Assembly (NCBI GenBank): GCA_964030475.1
Contig: CAXIPT010000011.1
Span: 1,623,780-1,687,779, forward strand
From: Tethya wilhelma
Lineage: Eukaryota; Porifera; Demospongiae; Tethyida; Tethyidae
Direction of reading: 5' to 3'
DNA length: 64,000 nucleotides
Made by a program: the position numbers and the translations under genes. Below, in pieces: positions 21,300 through 32,056 of this stretch. The stretch's first letter is position 1. The number at the start of each line of letters is the position of its first letter. The notes below the pieces were generated by a model. It ran no database searches, had not been told where the DNA came from, and saw nothing but the letters and a program-made list of their open reading frames with translations.

Positions 21300-24200
21300 A
21301 TGTTGAAGTGCTTTCAACTGTGCTGTGACTCTGTGAAGAGAGACAAGTGGACTACCATTGCTCCTCACCTGATAGGAGTGGTCTCATTCTTCCTCCAGCT
21401 ATCCACTCTAGTGGTACTGGCAATGCTCCTCCTCCTAGCTGGAGATGTGGAGAGAAACCCTGGACCCCTTCATGGTAAGTAATAGTGAGAGTGAATACCG
21501 AGAGTCTCTAATCGGTGCGTCCAGTATAACAATCACTTTGATGCATGTATCAGGCCTACATGACTCTTTGAATAGGTTTGAGCTAGTCTGTGATTACAGG
21601 TTAGGCATGTGATGACAGCATGCATGAATGTGGATAATTATCATCAAGAGTGTCTGCCTTGTCGGTGATCACATCACTGATTCAGTGCCCGCATGGTCTA
21701 ATACCTTTCAGTTCGTTGCCGATGCCGACTTACTAATGTTTTTTTTTTTTGTCTTGTTTGTACCATCTGTAAATTTGTGTATTATAGGTTTGGATGTGAC
21801 CACTTTGACTAGGGAGCTGAGTCCAGCTAAAGATAAGTGGCATGAAATTGGGGTTCAACTAGAGATTGGACTCTCTCAACTCAGTGATATTGAAGATATG
21901 CATCGTACAAGTGAAAGAAGAATGACTGAGATGTTAGCTTTCTGGTTGGATGGAAACACCAAAACACCAATCTGTTGGGAGTCCATTTAGAGTGTCTCAG
22001 ATCACCCACTGTAAACAAAAGAGGACTAGCTGAAGAACTCCAGGAAAAGTACTGTCAGTCTCAGAATAGTGAGTATCATAATTTATAATGGTAATGTACA
22101 CATGTCATGCATGAATAACATGTATGCATGCAAGCAGGACCTGGTGCTTTAACTAGGAGGTGGTGTACCAGTATCAGGTGGCAAGTTATAGTTGCAGCAC
22201 TGGTATCATGCATTATTGTTGGTTTGCTGCTGTGGATGTGTTTACCCATGCTCTATTACCATTTCATCCTTCTTCACACTCAAAGTCTTCCCTATCTTTC
22301 TGATAACTTTGTTGGCCGTCATCAAGAAATGCAGGATTTGTTAGAATTATTGGATTTCAAGCAAAGTAATACTCGTATTGTTAACGTTATAGGTTCACCT
22401 GGATTTGGTAAGTCAACTTTAGCAGTTCATGTTGGACACAAATTAACAGAAGTGGGTGTCATTGTTCACTATGTGAATATGGGTGAGCACGAAGTTTTGG
22501 ATCAGTCTGTAGACCAGTTGTTAGCTGAGAAAATCCTTCAGAGTAGTGGAATAATTGCTAGAAGAGTAACTTTTGATAGGCTTGAGAAATGGGCCCAGGA
22601 AAGGTACTCGTACAATTTGATTATCTTAGATAACTGTGATGATGCATTAAACCAGCAGAAAGATATATTTCAGACAGCTGTTCAAAAGCTAGTCAAGAAT
22701 TCAGAAAGAGTAAAAGTGTTAATGACTAGCCGTGAAGTGACAATGTTTTTAAGCTACTTTCGCTCTTACAATCTTTATGAATTAAGTACAGAAGCTGCAT
22801 GTCAATTACTAAAGCTAACTCTCCAAGAAACCATTGAAGTATGGCAACAAGAAAGGATCGCCAACCTCACAGGTAATGTACCCTTGGCTTTAGAGATCAT
22901 TAGTTCATTGTTGGAGATGCAGGCTTCACTTGGTCCTGATACAATAATAGCTGAATTGGAAAAAGAACCAATAACAGTTTTAAGTCCAAAAGAATTACAT
23001 TCGAGTCAGCAAATTAATGCTTCTATAACTCTTTCCTACAAGTATCTTTCACCGGAGCTAAGAAATGCAGGTCAATTTTATGCTAACTTTCCTGGCTCAT
23101 TTACAGAGGTAGCTGCTTATGGTGTACATGTGCTCAGTTACATGAATTCCTGGACCAATCAAACTAACCTGTATTTTTTACCCAATGTTGTACAAAAAGA
23201 ATTAAGTTCTTTGGTTCGGAGATCACTACTAGGATATAATAAACGCACTGGTCGATATCAGTTTCATCGATTAATTCGAGAATATTTTCTTGATGTTCAG
23301 AAACTATCTGAGACTCACTCAACTGATATTAAAACGTTTCATGCAGGATTTTACATTTACTATGCTCAGGAAATGACTAATTTATCTGATAATTTTCTCA
23401 CAAATCAATTTGCAAAATCACTCACTAGTTTTGATACAGAAAGACATAATTTTCAACTTCTTCTGGAATACCTGAAAGATACAAACTTTTTGCATCGTAG
23501 AGCATTTGTGTTGGTTGTAAGTGCTGTTTCACATGCACTTGATAGTGGTTTGTTATCTTGTCGGCTTAGCTGTGAAGACCTCATAGAACCATTGGAAAAC
23601 AGTCTTGACTTCTTCTGCAAGCATTATGAGCTATTTTCGAATTTTTTCAAAAATTATCCTGAGATTATTAATGCAAGTGATTTTTCTAAATTATTGTTGC
23701 ATCCAGTAGTGAGTAACTTAGCTGAATGTAAGAGCTACACATCACCAAATGCTAAACTAGTAAAGCTGAATGTGTTCTTGGATAACAAAGCTCTTTTTGA
23801 TCAAGATGCACAATCTCCTGAATACACTGCATTCTATGAAACACTTGCCCTACTTTATTCAGAACTAGGTTTGGAGAAGCTGCACCTAGAAAGTCATCGC
23901 CTTATACTGGAGCATACCAAAAAGCAAATAGTAGATTGCAAACAAGGAACATGTAATTATTATACCATTGGTCAAGCCTACGCTAATAGTGGTGATTCCC
24001 ATAAGGCTGTGGGTTTTTTGGAAAAATCCCTTGGACTAATTGATCAGTATTCAACACTTGACAGGGTGCACATACTTAGTATGTTACATGACCAATATTC
24101 CAAATTAACTGACAAAATGATGATCTTAGAAACAAAAGGTAGGCTTGAAGCACTTCTGGCTGAAGAGTTTTTAACTATTCCTGACATTGACTTTGCTCGT

Positions 24201-25247
24201 TGTAGGTGTACGACTGTTTCCATTATCAATAAATTAAGAGAATTTAGTCTGAACACACAAGCGCTAAAATTAGAAGTAAAACTTCTTCAAGTATATAGAA
24301 CAATAAACATGCCACCTGAACTAACTGTGCCACTACAACAAGCTTACGTGGCAGTGAAATATCTATCTGATGAGGGAAACTATACGAGTGCTGTGGATCT
24401 TGGACAATTTACATTGAACTCATTCTTGAACAATACAAATGAAACACAGAGAGAAAATGTCAAGCAGACTATATTGGAATTTCAATTGTTAATTGGTAAA
24501 GCCAAATATCACAGTGGAAATCATTCCAATGGACTAAATGACATTGAAGAAGTACTTATCAGTGTTTTTGCACAACAAGCCCCTGACAAAGAAATAGTTC
24601 AGTCTGCTTGTTGGTATCTGTTGTCACCTCAATTCAGTAAGTACGTTTACAAATGCTACCTTCCCACCATTACGCTGAAAAAACTTCTTTCAATACCTTT
24701 AATAATTGGTGAAGTTGTTCTCAAAATTCTATTTACTCCACCACTGGAAGTTAGGTTTCATAGTGATTCAGAAGTTACTGATCAAAAATCTTTGAATAAA
24801 GATAGTGCAGCCACTCCCATATCCACTACTCTAGAAGTCAGTTTCCTCTCCTCCTCAACTGAATTGTCTACCTCAAAGTCAGGTTACCATTATAATGAGC
24901 TAGCTAATTTCCTTAAAGGGAAAATACTCTCCCCTGCCAATACTGAATTAAATGTGGTAAAGTATCCATTACACTTTTTCCTAAAACTTTTTAAGTATGC
25001 TTTTCACGTTATCCAAACAATTACTGAAAATCTAATTCTTCGAATTGTGGTCAATGTGCTTTCTATATTTATGCGACTTATCATCTTGTATTTCCTAAAA
25101 AGGTTTTTCTTTGCCACATCACAAGAAAGAGATGATATGATATGTAATGTTATATTTTTCAAATTATTGACTCGTTATCATGGGATATTGTTTGCTATCA
25201 GATTTATTCGTGATCCTAGATATGATTTAAATGTATTTCTACTATGA
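21300..25247 (+). pseudogene. NLR-like unit 2: 2A + Death (1-base deletion) + TM-NB-ARC
   Basis: Exons: 21300..21474 (58-codon 2A leader, MLKCFQLCCDSVK to GDVERNPGPLHG), 21788..22068 (Death), and 22138..25247 (1035 residues, NB-ARC). The Death exon is 281 bp instead of 282: a run of four Ts is three at 21986-21988, giving ATT TAG and a stop midway through the domain. The NB-ARC exon is undamaged: a membrane helix near VIVAALVSCIIVGLLLWM, Walker A GSPGFGKST, NLIILDNCD, LMTSRE, GNVPLAL, TPR-like repeats, hydrophobic C-terminus. Since every intron is phase 1, skipping the Death exon restores a 2A-TM-NB-ARC frame. It is either a partial pseudogene, a Death-less gene, or a base-call error. Confidence 0.7.
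21441..21467 (+). other. 2A ribosome-skipping motif, unit 2
   Basis: Encodes GDVERNPGP directly after the hydrophobic stretch LAMLLLLA. It is identical in protein sequence to the motifs of units 1, 3 and 4. Confidence 0.85.
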
Positions 25248-25249
25248 TT

Positions 25250-25699
25250 TAATTGTATTAAAATTTTATAAAACTGGCAAGGCAGTGAATTTCCTAATTT
25301 TGGCATAATTATGACTACTTCTGATTTAAGCTTGTGTTTGTTTTAATTTTGATTCCTCATTGTGTAGTATGATGCACGGTTCAAGCAATGCTGCATATAC
25401 ATTGTCATTGCAATTTGCAACATGTCTCTCTTTTGAGTTTTACATAGTAAAATTAATTATGATATTTAATTGTAGTTAATAAAATACTCCAAAGGTCATG
25501 TGATGTATGGTTGCTGGACCAATGCAACTGATAATCCTGGACCTAGCTACTACATTTGTTCGGACAGGAGTGTGGATATAGGTTCAGGAATAGAATCAGG
25601 CACCCCAACATTGTGCTCTATAGACTTTAGCTCAGCAAATCAGTTTCTCTTGACTGCCAAGGTACACTCATAGATTCAATTGTCAAATAGACTTGTGTG
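25250..25699. repeat. Unit 2 downstream flank, paralogous to 13280-14100
   Basis: Aligns with the unit 1 flank through blocks such as 'gactacttctgattta' and 'gaatcaggcaccccaacattgtgctct', and lacks the TTAA element. No gene seen. Confidence 0.6.
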
Positions 25700-25960
25700 T
25701 GACCCCTCCGTGGTCTAGCATCATCTGCATGAGGCAGAGCAGCAATAGTCTCAACCCGTACTACTGATTCCCATTTAGCAATATCAGGGGCCACAACAGC
25801 AATTCCCTCAACCCTCAAGACCCCCTCCTAGATTGTGGGGGTCACGACAACCCTTTCCGCCAGTCAACAGCAGCAGCTATCATCAGACAATGTTACCACC
25901 TCATGCACCCTCCTGATGTCATGCCTGCCGTGCCAACACAAATAGCAATATAGTAGTTGG
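25700..25960 (+). pseudogene. Degenerate terminal exon of the BRO1 gene
   Basis: Scattered matches to the terminal exon: 'caggggccacaacagcaattccctcaacc', 'agaccccctcctag' and 'aatgttaccacct'. Insertions, deletions and stops have removed the frame. It sits just upstream of the unit 3 2A exon. Confidence 0.7.
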
Positions 25961-26106
25961 AGGGGGGCTGAGGAAGAGGCTTGTAGTTGCGTTGCCCGAG
26001 ATAGCAAAACAACAGCCTAGGCCTGAATTGGCGTATTTCAGTATCTCTCTGGAATATTGCTATAGTCTTTATAGTTTTCTATATACAGCTCCTACCACGG
26101 CTCGGT

Positions 26107-29100
26107 ATGTTGAAGTGCTCTCAACTGTGCTGTGACTCTGTGAAGAGAGACAAGTGGACTACCATTATTGCTCCTCACTTTATAGGAGTGGTCTCATTCT
26201 TCCTCCAGCTATTCACTCTAGTGCGGGTACTGGCAATGCTCCTCCTAGTAGCTGGAGATGTGGAGAGAAACCCTGGACCCCTTCATGGTAAGTAGGCTGA
26301 GTCAGCTAGAGTGAATACTAGAGTCTCTGATGTCCAATAACAGAATCGCTTTCAAATTGATGCATGGGTAACTCACCATGCCTACATGGATGAGTTTGAG
26401 GCTATGATTATATAGTAATGGAGTACGCATACAGGTTTATAGGCATGTGATGACAGCATGCATGCATTTGGATAATCGTCAAGAGTGTCTGCCTTTGTCA
26501 GTGATCACTGTGATCAACTTACTGTTTTTTTGTCTTGTTTGTACCATGCATCTGTAAATTTGTGTATTATAGGTTTGGATGTGACCACTTTGACTAGGGA
26601 GCTGAGTCCAGCTAAAGATAAGTGGCATGAAATTGGGGTACAACTGGAGATTAAGCTCTCTCAACTCAGTGATATTGAAGATATGCATCATTCAAGTGAA
26701 AGAAGAATGACTGAGATGTTAGCTTTCTGGTTGGATGGAAACACCAAAACACCAATTTGTTGGGAGTCCATTTTAGAGTGTCTCAGATCACCCACTGTAA
26801 ACAAAAGAGGACTAGCAGAAGAACTCCAAGAAAAGTACTGTCAGCCTCAGAATGGTGAGTACATAATTCACTTGTTCCAAACAAGAGTTAACAAAATTAT
26901 GACCAAACTAGGTACTATATATAATTTTTTTTTTATAACTATTGTTATAGCTACAACTATACATGTGTCATAAATAAACAACATGCATGTATGCATGTAT
27001 GCATGTATGCAGGACCTGGTGCTTTAATTAGGAGATTGTGTACTCTCTCAAGGTGGCAAGTTATAGTTGCAGCACTGGTATGCATTGTTGGGTTTCTTTG
27101 GATGTACTTTCCGATGCTCTATTACCAATTCAACCTTCTTCACTCCAAAAGCCTTCCCTATCTTTCTGACAACTTTGTTGGCCGTCATCAAGAAGTGCAG
27201 GATTTATTAGAGTCGTTGAATTTCAAGCAAAGCAATGTTCGTATTGTTAATGTTATAGGTTCACCTGGATTTGGTAAGTCAACTTTAGCAATACATGTTG
27301 GACACAAATTAACGGAAATGGGTGTCATTGTTCATTATGTGAATATGGGTGAGAATGAAATTTTGGATCAGTCTGTAGACCAGTTGTTAGCTGAGAAAAT
27401 CCTTCAGAGTAGTGGAATAATTGCTAGAAGAGTAACTTTTGATAGGCTTGAGAAATGGGCCCAGGAAAGGTACTCGTACAATTTGATTATCTTAGATAAC
27501 TGTGATGATGCATTAAACCAGCAGAAAGATATATTTCAGACAGCTGTTGAAAAGCTAGTCAAAAATTCAGAAAGAGTAAAAGTTTTAATGACTAGCCGTG
27601 AAGTGACAATGTTTTTAAGCTACTTTCGCTCTTACAATCTTTACGAATTAAGTACAGAAGCTGCATGTCAATTACTAAAGATAACTCTCCAAGAAACCAT
27701 TGAAGCATGGCAACAAGAAAGGATCGCCAACCTCACAGGTAATGTACCCTTGGCTTTAGAGATCATTAGTTCATTGTTGGAGATGCAGGCTTCACTTGGT
27801 CCTGATACAATTATAGCTGAATTGGAAAAAGAACCAATTACAGTTTTAAGTCCAAAAGAATTACATTCAAGTCAGCAAATTAATGCTTCTATTACTCTTT
27901 CCTACAAGTATCTTTCACCGGAGCTAAGAAATGCAGGTCAATTTTACGCTAACTTTCCTGGCTCATTTACAGAGATAGCTGCTTACGGTGTACATGTGCT
28001 CAGTGACATGAATTCCTGGACCAATCAAACCAACCTCCCTTTTTCACATGATGTAGTACAAAAAGAATTAACTTCTTTGGTTCGTCGGAGATCACTACTA
28101 GGATATAATAAACATACTGGTCGATATCAGTTTCATCGATTAATTCGAGAATATTTTCTTGATGTTCAGAAACTATCTGACACTCATTTGACTGATATTA
28201 AAACATTTAGTGCAGGATTTTACATTTACTATTCTTTGAAAATGATGAACTTATCTGATAATTTTCTCACAGATCAATTTGCGAAATCACTTATTAGTTT
28301 TGATACAGAAAGGCATAATTTTCTGTTATACTTCTGGAATACCTGAAAGATACAAACCTTTTACATCCCAGAGCATTTGTGTTGGTTGTAACTGCTGTTG
28401 CATGAACACTTGACAGTGGTTTGTTGTTTTGTCGGCTTAGCTGTGAAGACCTATAATGGAGCCATTGGAAAATAGTCTTGAATATTTCCGCAAGCATAGT
28501 AAGTTTTCAAGATTTTTCAAAAACTATCATGAAATGATAAGTGCAAGTGAGTTTTCAAAATTTTTGTTTTCAGTAGTGAGTAAATTAGCTGAATGTAAGA
28601 GTCACGCATCACAAAACGAAACTGAAGTGAAGCTGAATGTGCTTTTGGAAAACAGAGATCTATTTGATCAAGAGTCAGAATCTCCTGGATATGCTATGCT
28701 CCATGAGACACTTGCCCTAATCTATTCACAACTAGGTTTGGAGGAAGATCACCTAGAAAGCCATCGTATAATTTTGGAGCACACCAAAAAGCAAATAGTA
28801 GATTGTGAACCTGGAAAATGTAATTATTTTGCAATCGGTCAAGCCTATATGTTCAGTGGTGATTCCCATAAGGCTGTTGGCTTTTTGGAGCGATCCCTTG
28901 AACAAACTAAGGAGTATTCAGCCCTTAACAGGGTGGGTATACTTAGCACCTTACATGACCAATATTCTCAACTAAATGACAAGAAAATGATCTTAGAAAC
29001 AAAAAGTAGAGTTGAGGCACTTCTTGCTGAAGAATTTTTGAGTATCCCTGACATTGACTTCTACCGTTGTAGCTGTATGACAGTTTTAATTATAAAAAAG

Positions 29101-30140
29101 CTAAGAGAGTTTAGTCTGGATTCCCAAGCACTACAATTACAAGGAAAACTTCTTCAAGTACATAGAACTATAAATGTGCCACCTGAAGAAACTGTGCCAC
29201 TACAAGAAGCTTATATGGTAGTGAAAGGTCTATATGATAGTGGAAACTATACAAGTGTTGTAGATCTTGGAGAATTTACACTGAACTCATTTTTGAACAA
29301 TACAAGTGAAGAAGAGATTGAAAATCTAGAACAGTCTGTATTGGAGTTTAAGCTGTTAATTGGTGAAGCCAAATATCATGGTGGAAATTATTCTAATGGT
29401 TTAAATGACATTGAAGAAGTGCTTATCAAAATTTTTGCACAACAAACCCCTAATGAAGAACTGGTCTGATCTGCTTGTTGGCATTTGTTCTTACCACAAC
29501 TGCAATTCAGTAAGTACATTTACAAATGCTATGTTCCTACCATTTCAGACAAACTCCTTTCCATACCTTTAGTGGTTAGTAAATTTGTTCTCCAAATTTT
29601 ATTTAGCCCAATAATGGAAGTAAGGTTTCGCAGTGAAATTGCAGATAAAAAACCTCAGAGTCTGAACAAAATAACTGTACCTCCCACTCCCACATCCATT
29701 AAACCGGAAATCAGTTTTCTTTCCTCCTCAACTGATTTATCAATCTTACAATCTGGTAATGAGCTAGCAGATTTTCTGGAAAGTAGATTATTTTCTCCTG
29801 CCTATACGAATGTAGTGAAATATCCCTTACACTTTTTCCTAAACTGCTTAGGTATGTCAACCATGTTTTTCAAACACTCACTGAAAACAGTCTAATTTTT
29901 CGAATAATGATCAATGTATACTCTCTGTCTGGGTACGACTACTTGTCTTTTATATCATATTTTTTGTGAGTTATCAAGAAAAAGAAGCCATGGTGATTCA
30001 TTGTTGTTTCAGACTAATTGAATACAGAAACAACACAACTTTTTTCTTAGCATGCATTCGTTTATGTGGGATATCTTTTACTAGATCTGCTATCAGAATT
30101 ATTCGTGATCCTCGATATGATTTAATGATATTAGCATCAT
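26107..30140 (+). pseudogene. NLR-like unit 3: intact 2A and Death exons, broken NB-ARC exon
   Basis: The 2A exon 26107..26287 and the Death exon 26573..26854 (282 bp) are intact and join in phase 1. The third exon starts at 27013 and reads through the membrane helix, Walker A, Walker B and GNVPLAL to 28346, where the frame is lost ('ttttctgttatacttctgg' against 'ttttcaacttcttctgg' in unit 2). Further damage occurs near 28400-28455, a TGA at about 29467-29469 replaces Gln, and another shift occurs near 29850. Frame pieces 28456-29469 and 29485-29895 still encode the TPR-like region and the pre-C-terminal region. A truncated 2A-Death-TM-NB-ARC protein ending at 28346, lacking the TPR-like part, is possible. 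Otherwise it is a pseudogene. Confidence 0.8.
26254..26280 (+). other. 2A ribosome-skipping motif, unit 3
   Basis: Encodes GDVERNPGP after the hydrophobic helix of the leader (RVLAMLLLVA). The intact unit 3 leader and Death exons make this a usable reporter of the family's 5' organisation. Confidence 0.85.
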
Positions 30141-30829
30141 GATCACTATTAATAATTACTTTGTGTGAGTAAATAATTATTATCATAATAGTAGTATTTT
30201 TTTACAATGTGCATGCATGTACATATGCATCACTTACATATACACTGAACTACAATTTTAATAATTATTTATTTAGTGATCTTCAAAAAGGAATTTATTC
30301 AGTGATGCATGACAAAACTAGACCATAATAATAATATTATTAGTAGCTTACATGCTTCTTTGGTTTGCTTTCTTTAATTGTGTAAATTGTCTAAACTTCA
30401 AGCTCATTAATTTTATGACAGTAGCGAATATTAAGATTGCTTTCCAACAACTCATGGCGATGCAAAGCCACCCACAGATATATAAATTATGGGACTCACG
30501 GCCTAACAGAAAAACCATACGGTATAAGTCCAGATGCTTTTCTGACATTTTGTGGTTAATGCGGAAAATGTCATGTGATATATACATGGTGGGTGCTCGT
30601 ATATATACGTTGCAGGACAAGTTCAGTCACTTCGATTCTGCCTGTGAGCTATAGGCATTTGCTATCAGTATGGATAGATCTACTGATCATTGTTGAAATA
30701 GCTACTTGTATCCATCACAGGCCGTAACTAAATAATAAGGGAATACCCTATTTGTTCATGTTTACGAAACTTGATTTACATAAGATAACAACACGAAATC
30801 AATGATAGCACAACTGAATAAATAGGTAT
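30141..30829. other. AT-rich spacer between opposing units 3 and 4
   Basis: Overlapping short ORFs on both strands show no recognisable protein. The segment ends at N 30830, where the unit 4 intron (minus strand) is cut. Nothing supported. Confidence 0.4.
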
Positions 30830-30951
30830 NTGTTGTTCATTTATGACACATGTAGTTGTAGCTATAACAATAGTTATAAAAAAAATTATAGTACCTAGTT
30901 TGGTAATAATTTTGTTAACTCTTGTTTGGAACAAGTGAATTATGTACTCAC

Positions 30952-31667
30952 CATTCTGAGGCTGACAGTACTTTTCTTGGAGTTCTTCTGCTAGTCCTCT
31001 TTTATTTACAGTGGGTGATCTGAGACACTTTAAAATGGACTCCCAACAGATTGGTGTTTTGGTGTTTCCATCCAACCAGAAAGCTAACATCTCAGTCATT
31101 CTTCTTTCACTTGAATGATGCATATCTTCAATATCACTGAGTTGAGAGAGCTTTATTTCTAGTTGTACGCCAATTTCATGCCACTTGTCTTTAGCTGGAC
31201 TCAGCTCCCTAGCCAAAGTGGTCACATCCAAACCTATAGATATATAATATATACACAAATTTACAGATGGTACAAATGCGGCCATGGCACTGAATCTGAT
31301 CACTGACAAGGCAGACACTCTTATTGATAATTATCCACATGCATGCATATTACTATAATCACAGACTCAAACCCATTCATGTAGGCCGCATGGTGAGTGA
31401 CCCATGCATCACTGAATTAAAGTGAATCTGTTATACTGGACACATCGATCAGAGACTCATGCATTGTATTCACTCTGACTTTTACTTACCACGAAGGGGT
31501 CCAGGGTTTCTCTCCACATCTCCAGCTAGGAGGAGGAGCATTGCCAGTACCACTAGAGTGGATAGCTGGAGGAAGAATGAGATCACTCCTATCTGGTGAG
31601 GAGCAATAATGGTAGTCCACTTGTCTCTCTTCACAGAGTCACAGCACAGTTGAGAGCACTTCAACAT
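30952..31667 (-). CDS. NLR-like unit 4: 2A leader + Death exons (3' exon missing)
   Basis: On the minus strand, exon 31667..31490 encodes MLKCSQLCCDSVKRDKW to GDVERNPGPLRG and ends in phase 1. Exon 31233..30952 (282 bp) encodes an intact Death domain (LTRELSPAKDKW/LAREL type, MLAFWLDGNTKTP). The intron after it resembles the unit 3 intron (tttggtaataattttgttaactc) and is cut off at N 30830, so no NB-ARC exon follows. It lies on the same strand as, and just 3' of, the full-length BRO1 gene, so this pair may represent the ancestral arrangement of the module. Whether the third exon is truly absent or lost at an assembly join is unresolved. Confidence 0.8.
31497..31523 (-). other. 2A ribosome-skipping motif, unit 4
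   Basis: On the minus strand it encodes GDVERNPGP at the end of the hydrophobic leader, identical to the other units. Confidence 0.85.
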
Positions 31668-31989
31668 ACCGGGCCGTGGTAGGTGCTGTATAGAAAACTA
31701 TAAAGACTATAGCAATAATTATTCCAGAGAGATAAATACGCGCCAATTAATGTTCAGGCCCACATTCTCTACATGTTTCGAGTAATGGTCGTCATGTTCA
31801 TATGCAACAAAGACTTGACAATGTCTTCTGCCTTGGGCATGTCAGAATATCAAAATTATGCCATCATAAGAGCTTAAAAAGGAATCAATACACTTGTACA
31901 ATCATATTATCTGCATACAAAATAATATACTAGTACTTGATAAACCCTAAGAGTAAACTGACAATATGCACTCAACAGCCAAACATTCA

Positions 31990-32055
31990 CAACGGCTATT
32001 GTTGTCTGTGTTGTTGCTGGTAGCCCTGTGCTGGCATGACACCAGGTGGTAACAT
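31990..32055 (-). pseudogene. Displaced last bases of the BRO1-gene terminal exon
   Basis: On the minus strand it reads '...ggctaccagcaacaacacagacaacaatag', the native end with its TAG. The same ~55 bases occur again at 35235-35290. It is cut at N 32056. It is most simply the true 3' end of the minus-strand gene, separated from the rest by the 3.2 kb insertion or join 32056-35234. Confidence 0.75.
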
Positions 32056-32056
32056 G

